A stretch of DNA of 64,000 nt from a bacterium (GTDB lineage: Bacteria; Hinthialibacterota; Hinthialibacteria; H5-UNCL2). The notes below the pieces were generated by a model. It was not told the DNA's origin, did no database searches, and saw only the letters and a list, made by a program, of their open reading frames with translations. Where the stretch lies: assembly GCA_015075175.1 (NCBI GenBank), contig JABTUV010000006.1:62001-126000 (forward strand), in the 5' to 3' direction. Positions 57,538 through 64,000 of the stretch are shown piece after piece. The number at the start of each line of letters is the position of its first letter. The first letter of the stretch is position 1. Made by a program: the position numbers and the translations under genes.

Positions 57538-58462
57538 CGGCCTGGACTGCAACGCTAACAAGTTGAAAATAAACAAGTTATAGAAGACGAAGAGATCCGG
57601 CACGTCACGCTGAAAACACCCTCAAAGTACCCTTAGAATACCCTTGGATTGCACGAAATTGCACGGTTTCGCTCTTCGGGAGTCCGCGTTGGCGCCGCAA
57701 GATTTCGCCTGACATTTCCGCGCTGGGGTCCCAAAGGCGCGACTCCCGCTTATCGTGGATGACTTGGCGGAACGGCTCGCAGCGGCTTCGGGCAGCCGGA
57801 TTCCCGGGGGTCACTTTGGCCGGTTTTGAACCTGGCGCCGCCTCGGCCCCGGGGGTCACTTTGGGCGGTCTTGCTTCTTCCCGGACCAATCTGACGTGCC
57901 GATGTGGGGGGCGGAGCAAAAGTGCGGTACCTGAGGGATGCTAAGCAGGCTTTCGAGCCGGTGTCAAGGGCGTGGCTGGGACGTTGGCGGTCGCAGCGTC
58001 CGGCAGCGCGGAGTCGTCTGGTCGTGATGGTTGCGGGTTCAGCCCGGCTTGTGGTATAGGGTCAAGTGCCTGCGCAGAGGATACGGCTCTGCTGGAGAGC
58101 AACCGGAGCGCCGTCGCAGGTAGCCGTACGGAAGGGCGGGGTCGGAGAGGCTCCGCCTTTCTTCTTTCCCGCCCTTCCGGTGGCCCGCAATGCGATAAAC
58201 TCCGGGGGTTTGGGGGCAGAGCCCCCGCTTCGTCCCTGAAGCCCACACGATCGCCTCGGTGTAATCCAAGCGTCATTCACAACACTAAAAAAATCAGGCT
58301 CCCCTCGCGAATTTGTGCGGAAAAAGGGGTTGAAGGCACTGTCGCTGCAGACTCGGATCCAAGCTTACAGTGGCCCTTCGCCGCAGCTCTGCTCGATGAT
58401 GGAGTCCAGCGACAGGTTTGCGCACCGGCACACCGGGAAAGCTAACGTGCGGACTCCCCCAT
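57538..58462. other. Gene-poor stretch with probable IS3-end remnant
   Basis: No convincing gene. 57780-57870 has a direct repeat (GGGGGTCACTTTGG, twice). 58085-58220 (CTGGAGAGCAACCGGAGCGC... to GCGATAAACTCCGGGG) resembles the tail of the IS3 element at 62290-62420 (CTGGAGAGCGACCTGAGCGC... to GCGTAAACTCCGGGG), so it is probably a diverged remnant of a related element. CATTCACAACACTAAAA at 58272 looks like an IS end but was not assigned. Confidence 0.45.
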
Positions 58463-58684
58463 TCACCCCCGTCTGTTTCCCATGACCAGGAGTACAATCC
58501 CGCCGGCCAGCGCAAGGCCGCCCACGATCGGGGGCACGGGAATATTTCGCGTCCTTTCCGTCGTCACCTGAATGGGACCGAGATCCACGGCCTTCTCCCG
58601 CGTCGTGTAGGTGAAGCCCTCATACGCGAGGGCGACGACTCCCACCACGACCAGGATGATGCCGATCAGCACGTAGCTCTTCAT
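58463..58684 (-). CDS. Small membrane protein, DUF3185-like
   Basis: 73 residues from ATG 58684 (GGGAGATCAAAGG upstream). Two membrane helices (YVLIGIILVVVGVVALAYEG and IVGGLALAGGIVLLVMGN) separated by a short loop (YTTREKAVDLGPIQVTTERT) that is characteristic of this family of unknown function. First-to-last of three tiny membrane proteins on the same strand, likely a stress-related envelope set (inference). Confidence 0.8.
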   Translation of the reverse strand: MKSYVLIGIILVVVGVVALAYEGFTYTTREKAVDLGPIQVTTERTRNIPVPPIVGGLALAGGIVLLVMGNRRG

Positions 58685-58728
58685 CCTTTGATCTCCCTTC
58701 ATGTCTTCAGCGGCGGATGCCTCCCTGG

Positions 58729-58878
58729 CTACACGGGTCTGCGGCCCCGAATGACGTTGAGCAGCACGACAACGATGGCTACCACCAGCAGGATGTGGAT
58801 CAACCCGCCCATGGTGTAGCTGCTCACCAGCCCCAGCAACCACAGAACCACCAGCACCGCAACGATGGTCACTAGCAT
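58729..58878 (-). CDS. lmo0937-family mini membrane protein
   Basis: 49 residues: MLVTIVAVLVVLWLLGLVSS, then TMGGLIHILLVVAIVVVLLN and IRGRRPV. The WLLGL...GGxIHILLVxAxVxxLxxxxxGRR pattern is that of the lmo0937 family, a two-helix protein of unknown role widely found downstream of stress regulators. ATG 58878 follows AGGAGAAT. Confidence 0.85.
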   Translation of the reverse strand: MLVTIVAVLVVLWLLGLVSSYTMGGLIHILLVVAIVVVLLNVIRGRRPV

Positions 58879-58979
58879 GACGATTCTCCTTTCGATAGTC
58901 TGACTTTCGACGCTGCGGGGCCGGCCGCGAGCACCGGTGACCGGCCCCCCGCGCAGCGCGGTCCGCCTGACGCAACCGG

Positions 58980-59135
58980 CTACAGCCGGCCCGTCATCAG
59001 CATCACCAACAAGACGAGCACAACGATCCCGAATAGGCCCGAGGGCCCGTAGCCATAGCGATGGAATCCCCACCTGGGCAGTCCACCCAGGGCAAGGATC
59101 ACCAATGCGACCAATAGAATCATCCCGAGGCTCAT
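58980..59135 (-). CDS. DUF3309-family mini membrane protein
   Basis: 51 residues starting MSLGMILLVALVILALGGLP, then RWGFHRYGYGPSGLFGIVVL and VLLVMLMTGRL. The short ALGGLPRW and GYGPSG motifs typify DUF3309. ATG 59135 follows AAAGGAGAACAATC. Function unknown. Confidence 0.85.
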   Translation of the reverse strand: MSLGMILLVALVILALGGLPRWGFHRYGYGPSGLFGIVVLVLLVMLMTGRL

Positions 59136-59232
59136 GATTGTTCTCCTTTCTTAAGACTGACTGTCTCCAACTCAATTCCGAAACCCAACCGGTGAAGCAC
59201 CCGGCGTAGCCGGATGCTTCCGCCGCCATTCA

Positions 59233-59691
59233 TCAGGCATGCACTCGATTGTGCTTTACCCAGTATCGGCCGACGGCCTCCACCACCGCCTGAAAATCCG
59301 CAAAACTCAGGGGCTTGATCACGTAGCTGTTGGCGCCGCAGCGATAGCTTCTGGAGATGTCGGTAGTGGCGTGGGAGTCGGTGAAGATGACCACGGGCGT
59401 GAGGGTCAGCGCGTCGTCCGGATCCAGCGATCGGATCTCCCCCAGGATGGAGAGGCCGTCGGAATCCGGCAGCCCCAGATCCAACAGGATCAGGCTGGGG
59501 GGATCGGTCTCGGTACGGTGCATCCAGTCGCCCCGTCTGAAGAGAAAGTCCAGGGCCTCTTTTTGATTGGCCACGGCGGCGACACTGACGCCGTCAACGG
59601 CTGCCCGCAACGACTCCACGATGGATGCCCGCTCGCTGTCGTTGTCTTCCACGACCAGAATATCCACCGAGTTATCGACGATCACGGGCAT
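59233..59691 (-). CDS. Single-domain response regulator (Rcp1-type)
   Basis: 152 residues, receiver only. Acidic pair in DILVVEDNDSERASIVESLR, phospho-Asp in SLILLDLGLPDSDGLSILGE, Thr/Lys switch in PVVIFTDSHATTDI and YVIKPLSFADF. Slightly long loop before the phospho-Asp as in Rcp1-like regulators that partner with phytochrome-type or hybrid kinases. It is the third gene of a two-component cluster on the minus strand. Confidence 0.92.
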   Translation of the reverse strand: MPVIVDNSVDILVVEDNDSERASIVESLRAAVDGVSVAAVANQKEALDFLFRRGDWMHRTETDPPSLILLDLGLPDSDGLSILGEIRSLDPDDALTLTPVVIFTDSHATTDISRSYRCGANSYVIKPLSFADFQAVVEAVGRYWVKHNRVHA

Positions 59692-59871
59692 GTCTCCCTG
59701 CTGTTCAGTTGGCGGACCGCAATTTCTCCCGCCTTACAGAGTGAGAGGCTAGCGGCCCGAGGTGAAGTTTCGGCATACCTGGGGGAAAGACTTGGTAACA
59801 AACTTGCGCGATGGGAAAGCCGCTTGAAAGAGGCTGGGAGACGAGAGGCCGTCTACAAAAACGAAAGTAGG

Positions 59872-60591
59872 CTAGGCGGGGACGTCTTCGAAGCGGTAGC
59901 CGCTCCCGCGCACGGTTGTGATGAAGACGGGGTGGCTGGGATCATCCTCCAGTTTTTGGCGAATGTGCCCGATGTGGACGTTGACCGCCTGGGGAACACA
60001 GAGGGCCTCGCCTTTCCAGGCGCGGTCGATGATTGCGTCGCGGCTGAAGACATGCGCCGGGCGCAGGGCCAGCGTGTAGAGAATGTCAAACTCAAGCCCG
60101 GTGAGATCAACCAGTTCGCCGTCCTTCCAGACCCGTCGCTCGCCCGGATCGAGCCGCAAACGATGAAAACTCAGCACCTTTTCCCCCGCCACCGCATGGC
60201 TGGCCCTGCGCAGGATGGCTTCAACGCGGGCACCCAGCTCCGGAAGTTCAAAGGGTTTGGAGACGTAGTCGTCCGCTCCGGCAGAGAGCGCCATGACTTT
60301 CACGGCGGAGATGTTGGTCGCGCTCAGCATCAGGATCGGAGTACTGTCGGTCTCTCGCAGCCGCTTGAGCACTTCCAGTCCGTCCAGCATCCTGCCTTTC
60401 GACGACTTGGGGGCGGGAAAATTGATGTCGAGTACCACCAGATTCGGCGCCGTCTCCGCTGCCAGTCGCAGCGCCTCCAGCCCATCCTGGGCAACCGTCA
60501 CGGCATAGCCACGCTGTTCCAGGAATGCCCGGACTTCGCGCACCAGCTGCGCATCGTCGTCAACCACCAGAATTCGAGTCTTCTCAGGCAT
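59872..60591 (-). CDS. OmpR/PhoB-family response regulator
   Basis: 239 residues from ATG 60591. Receiver: RILVVDDDAQLVREVRAFLE, phospho-Asp in VVLDINFPAPKSSKGR, PILMLSATN, DDYVSKPFELPELGARVEAI. Winged-helix effector: RLDPGERRVWKDGELVDLTG, RPAHVFSRDAIIDRAWKGEA, VNVHIGHIRQKLEDDPSHPV and ITTVRGSGYRFED. It follows the truncated histidine kinase at 36 bp; with the kinase cut, signalling through it is probably altered. Confidence 0.94.
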   Translation of the reverse strand: MPEKTRILVVDDDAQLVREVRAFLEQRGYAVTVAQDGLEALRLAAETAPNLVVLDINFPAPKSSKGRMLDGLEVLKRLRETDSTPILMLSATNISAVKVMALSAGADDYVSKPFELPELGARVEAILRRASHAVAGEKVLSFHRLRLDPGERRVWKDGELVDLTGLEFDILYTLALRPAHVFSRDAIIDRAWKGEALCVPQAVNVHIGHIRQKLEDDPSHPVFITTVRGSGYRFEDVPA

Positions 60592-60626
60592 CGTGGATCC
60601 GTAACGCCTCTTGCGTCGATTGCATA

Positions 60627-61419
60627 TTACGCAGCGCGGTCCGGGCTCAGCGTGAAATAGAACGTGGCGCCCTTGTCGACTTCGCCCGACGCCCAAATCC
60701 GGCCGCCATGCCGCTCAATGATGCGCTTGACCAGCGCCAGGCCGATTCCCATCCCGGCAAAGCCCGCCGACTTGTGCAGCTGCTGAAAGGGAACGAACAA
60801 GGCATCGCAGTCGCGCATGTCAAAGCCCACGCCGTTGTCCCGCACGAAGTAGGTGGGATGCCCCTCCGTCTCGGTGCAGCCGACGGTGATTCGCGCTTGG
60901 GCGCGCCCTTGCGTGAATTTGAGAGCATTCTCCAGCAGGTTGACCGCGACCTCCTTCAGCAGCGTGCGGTCGCCGCGGCACAACGGCAGGTCCCCCAGTT
61001 CGAATTCAACGCTACGCCCCTCCCGTGCATCGGCCAGTTCCTCCATCGCTCCCTGAATGAGCTTTCGCAAGTCCACGGCGCGCAAACGAATCGGAGCCCG
61101 GCTGACCTGCGAAAAGACGAGCAACCGCTCGATGAGATTTCCCATCTCACTTGTCGCCCGCAGGATCATGTTGACCTGCTGCCTGGAGACATCGGAAAGC
61201 TGCGCGCCGGGTCCGTGCAAGAGCAAATGCGCAATCCGGTTCACGAATCGCAACGGCGTTCGCAGGTCGTGCGACACGGAGTGGCTGTACGATTCCAGTT
61301 CCTCGTTCATCGCGTCCACGGTGGCCACGTGCGCCCGGAGCGCGTCATTCAACTCCTGGATTCGCAGTTCAGCTTCCCTCTCCCCGGTGATGTCGCGCGG
61401 TTCCACAAGCACCATCCAA
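60627..61419 (-). pseudogene. PAS-type histidine kinase, N-terminus removed by IS66
   Basis: Retained: end of a PAS/PAC region (MVLVEPRDITGEREAELRIQ), coiled linker, H-box SHSVSHDLRTPLRFVNRIAH, N-box NLLENALKFT, G1 VRDNGVGFDMRD and G2 GMGIGLALVKRIIERHGGRI, to a stop at 60627. The codon before WMVLVEP is followed upstream by the IS66 terminal repeat, so the sensor part is lost. An artificial start within IS66 (MTAGATTAQP) could in principle give a 285-residue soluble kinase. Confidence 0.85.
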
Positions 61420-62170
61420 GTAACCGTCCGGTGAAGTACATCCTGGGAAGGCAGGGGCTGAGCGGTCGTGGCGCCAGCCGTCATGGAAGCCTGTCAGGTT
61501 GAAGATTCGGAATCGTTGAAGGAAAAGGAGGCAGAAGGAGTCCCGTCGTCGAGTTCAGCCGTCGATCTGTCCCGCCGCGACAGGAACATGCGGCGTTTTC
61601 GGTTTCAGTGCCCCGGCAAGAGCTCTTCAATGCGGCTTTGCAAGTGAAGGTATGCGGCCCAGCACGTCGCGCAGGTAGGTGAAGGGTTCCACTCCATGTT
61701 GCTGGCAACTGGCGATCATGGTGTAGAGGATCGCCGCTCGCCGCCCACCTTCATCACTGCCTGCGAACAACCAATTTTTTTCCGTCCAAGCGCCACCGCC
61801 GCAAGGCGCGTTCCGCCGCGTTGTTGTCGATCTCCAGGTCCCCGTCCTCCAGGTAACGCGTCAAGGCCGTCCATTGTCCCAGCGCATAACCAATGGCCTC
61901 GCCCATCGGACTCCGCGGCAGCACCACTTTGCGCCTGCTCTTTCAGCCAGGCATGCAAGTCGGAGGAGGATCGGCGCGCTCTCCTGTTGCCGCAGCGCGC
62001 AGAGATCCGCAGGGACAGCCCATCTTCACGTCCCCGCTTTTCCACTTGGTAGAGGCGGCCGATATACGCCAGCGCCACCAGCGCCCGCTCCCGGTCGCTG
62101 TCCTGCGCCTCATAGAACTTCCGGCGCGCATGCGCGCCAGCACCCCCTCGACGATCTCGCCGCTCTGTCC
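61420..62170 (-). mobile_element. IS66 remnant: tnpC C-terminal third and right terminus
   Basis: Terminus GTAACCGTCCGGTGAAGTAC at 61420, then minus-strand tnpC sequence: AHARRKFYEAQDSDRERALV, ALAYIGRLYQVEKRGREDGL, RQQRGGT-type segment and ALGRKKIGCSQAVMK. Two or more frameshifts. The rest of the element is replaced by the IS3 element at 62171. Confidence 0.85.
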
Positions 62171-62214
62171 AGCCCCCCATTTTGTTTACCACGGGGAATG
62201 TTAGTCCTCCGGGT

Positions 62215-63241
62215 TATGATGCCCGCCACCAGGGCGGAGTTGTCGACCTCATCTCCCGCGTGATAGAGTTCTCTTGCCGGCCCGGAGGATAGGGCCCGCT
62301 GGAGAGCGACCTGAGCGCCGCGGCCGGCGCCTGTATGAGAGGGGCAGGGGACGTCCATCCCTGCCTTTCGTTTGTTGCCCTCTCCGGGAGGCCGGAAAGC
62401 GTAAACTCCGGGGTCCGGGGCAGGCCCGTTTCTTTCTTGCCACGCCGCACGGAACTGCGCGGGGTGCGGTAACCCAGGGCTGCTGTGCGGCCGGGCCAGG
62501 TTGTAGTCTCTGCGCCACTCCTCGACGACCACCTTCGCCTCCAAGAGATTCTGGAACAGTTCCAGGTTCAAGCACTCGTCCCGCAGCCGCCCGTTGAGCT
62601 TCTCCCCGAAGGGATTCTGCCACGGACTGCCCGGATCGATGTGGTGTGTCTCTACGCCCCGCTCGACAGCCAGGTCGAGAGCGCCTTGGCGATGAACCCG
62701 GGCCGTTGTCGCTGCGCAGGTACTTGGGCGTCTCCCCACCATCACCCTCTCCAGCACCCGGATCACATCCTTGGCCTTCATCCTGCGATCCACTTCGATC
62801 ACCGGGCATTCGCGGGTGTACTCATCCACCAGCGTCAACACCCGCAGTTTGCGGCCTTCCGCGGTGGCATCCTCCATGAAGTCGTAGGTCCAGACGTGGT
62901 CCGGATACTCGGCCCGCAAGGGGTTGGACTCCTCTCCCCACGTCGCCGGCGCTTCCTGCGCCTGGGTTGGGACAAGCCTTCCTGGCGCCACACCCGGTGC
63001 ACCCGTTTGGGGTTGATGACTTCCCTTCCAGCCTCAGCACTCCCCAGGCGGTGCGATAACCGGCCCACTTGCGCTCCCGGGCGATCTCGCCCAAGCGCCT
63101 GGCCAGGGCCGTATCGTCGCGCTGCGGCTGGTAGTGGTAACCGGGACGGCTGATCTCAAGCAAGGCGCAACCGCGTCGTTCCGAGAGGCCGCGTCGCTTG
63201 GCGAAGTCCACGCTCTCGCGACGCTGTTGCGCCGTTACCAC
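62215..63241 (-). pseudogene. IS3 transposase OrfB (integrase catalytic), frameshifted
   Basis: The first part, 63241 to about 62960: SVDFAKRRGLSERRGCALLE and RDDTALARRLGEIARERKWA. After a shift: YPDHVWTYDFMEDATAEGRK (first Asp), second Asp region near 62700 disturbed by another shift (RSDNGP in one frame, ATTARVH in another), and DPGSPWQNPFGEKLNGRLRD with the catalytic Glu context, then NLARPHSSPGLPHPAQF. At least two shifts. Family is the IS3 group using Dx(60)Dx(35)E. Confidence 0.85.
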
Positions 63242-63530
63242 TTTTTCTTAACAGCCCTTGATCGTTTCGATCTCCAGGTCCCGCTCCGCCACCATCCGCT
63301 TCAACTGACTGTTTTCCCGCTCCAGTTCCCGCAGCCGACGAGCCTCCGGAACGCTCATTTCCCCGAACTCCGACGCCAGCGGTAGAAGGTCTGCTCGCTA
63401 ATGCCCTGCTTGCGGCACACCTCCGCCACCGAACGACCGTTGGCTCTCCGCCTCCCGCAGAATCCGGATGATCTGCTCCTCGTTGTACCGACTCCTTCTT
63501 CATCTTGGACCTCCTGTTGACCGGAGATCC
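63242..63530 (-). pseudogene. IS3 OrfA (HTH), frameshifted
   Basis: About 90 residues expected. RSVAEVCRKQGISEQTFYRW is the helix-turn-helix; a following frame gives MSVPEARRLREL-type leucine-zipper sequence and ends near 63245. The start region MKKESVQR near 63500 is in a different frame. Confidence 0.75.
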
Positions 63531-63568
63531 TAACATTCCCACTGGTAAAGTTTACAGGGGGCACGCCC

Positions 63569-64000
63569 TGCCGACATCGGTACCAACCTGATCGACGGAC
63601 ACCGGGACATGTGCTGGAAATCGAGCACTTCATCACCGGTGCCGACATCGGTACCAACCTGATCGACGGACACGTGGGGCTGCCGGCGAAGCTGCAATGG
63701 TAACGGTGGTGCCGACATCGGTACCAACCTGATCGACGGACACAGTGCATCCAGGGGAGTCTGGTCGCCGAGAGGGGGGTGCCGACATCGGTACCAACCT
63801 GATCGACGGACACGGGTAGCCAGGTGCGCGGCAGCGACAGTGGAAATCGGGTGCCGACATCGGTACCAACCTGATCGACGGACACGCATAGGGTGGCGAT
63901 TTGTCGACGGCCGCATCGGCGGGTGCCGACATCGGTACCAACCTGATCGACGGACACCAGCTTTCAAGACGCGCGCGGCTGCCGGTCTGGGGGTGCCGAC
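63569..64000 (+). CRISPR. CRISPR array 3, truncated by IS3 at left, continues past the window
   Basis: Six repeats (first lacking its initial GG) and the start of a seventh at 63992, identical to the repeat of arrays 1 and 2 but inverted, so crRNA sense is plus here. Five to six spacers of 33-36 nt, e.g. starting GTGGGGCTGCCGGCG and GCATAGGGTGGCGAT, none shared with the other arrays. No leader or cas gene on its upstream side, only the IS3 element. Confidence 0.95.

Larger units (their letters stand above)
62171..63563 (-). mobile_element. IS3-family insertion sequence
   Basis: About 1.39 kb. Ends are related inverted repeats: left AGCCCCCCATTTTGTTTACC, right (complement) TGCCCCCTGTAAACTTTACC, both followed by GGGAATGTTAG-type sequence. 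It carries orfA and orfB. Its left end interrupts IS66 tnpC and its right end lies 5 bp from a CRISPR repeat that lacks its first two bases. A clear target duplication was not found. An unusual tail after orfB (62215-62420) is related to 58085-58220. Confidence 0.85.

Noticed and set aside
57492-57560. Complete tRNA-Arg gene
   Set aside because: Sequence beyond the anticodon loop does not pair with the 3' stems or the acceptor end; only the 3' half is present.

Overview
The window is GC-rich bacterial DNA made of ordinary chromosomal genes interrupted by a mobile, CRISPR-bearing segment. The lineage cannot be fixed from sequence alone. A large Cas12b with a Cas4-Cas1 fusion, DUF547 and GH2/GH36 secreted enzymes, IS66/IS3/IS256 elements, DUF3309/lmo0937-type mini-proteins and low-complexity intergenic repeats would suit a PVC-superphylum or Hydrogenedentes-like environmental bacterium (inference, low confidence). 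Many genes carry one or a few frameshifts, and two stretches (about 7.3-12.6 kb and 15.3-18.1 kb) are dense with small indels, which looks like unpolished long-read assembly.

Layout. 1-6.9 kb: heavy-metal resistance on the minus strand (RND permease, adaptor, His-rich secreted protein, P1B ATPase, RcnR/CsoR-type repressor with its operator). 7.28-29.75 kb: accessory region bounded by a tRNA-Gly 3' fragment and a tRNA-Pro. It holds two IS66 copies, two CRISPR arrays sharing most spacers, an ISNCY-like relic, and a type V-B locus read leftward: cas12b, cas4-cas1 fusion, cas2, a tracrRNA with its own promoter, leader, array. It ends in IS256, IS66 and integrase remnants. 30-57 kb: chromosomal genes: dedA/surE/DUF547, peroxiredoxin, DksA-like, methyltransferase, GH2 enzyme, mannose-6-phosphate isomerase-like genes, an envelope-type cluster (aldolase, LpxB-related, deacetylase, acyltransferase), thiamine genes thiE/thiG/thiS, an NfnAB-like flavoprotein pair, thioredoxin-NHL protein, tyrosine phosphatase, fructosamine-kinase-like protein, GH36 enzyme. 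57.5-64 kb: tRNA-Arg 3' fragment, three tiny membrane proteins, two response regulators, a histidine kinase cut by IS66, an IS3 element and a third CRISPR array in opposite orientation running off the window.

The main system is the type V-B CRISPR-Cas locus. Between cas2 and the array, on the cas strand, is a consensus-like sigma70 promoter (TTGACA, 17 bp, TATATT) followed by an RNA with the layout of known Cas12b tracrRNAs: a stem closing an inner hairpin, then GTCGATCAG, exactly complementary to CTGATCGAC in the repeat. This sets crRNA direction to minus. The array was hit by an IS66 element inside a repeat, leaving an 8-bp duplication from which the intact 36-nt repeat can be rebuilt. The two arrays share their leader-distal spacers and differ at the leader end, as expected for a duplication or two strain haplotypes.
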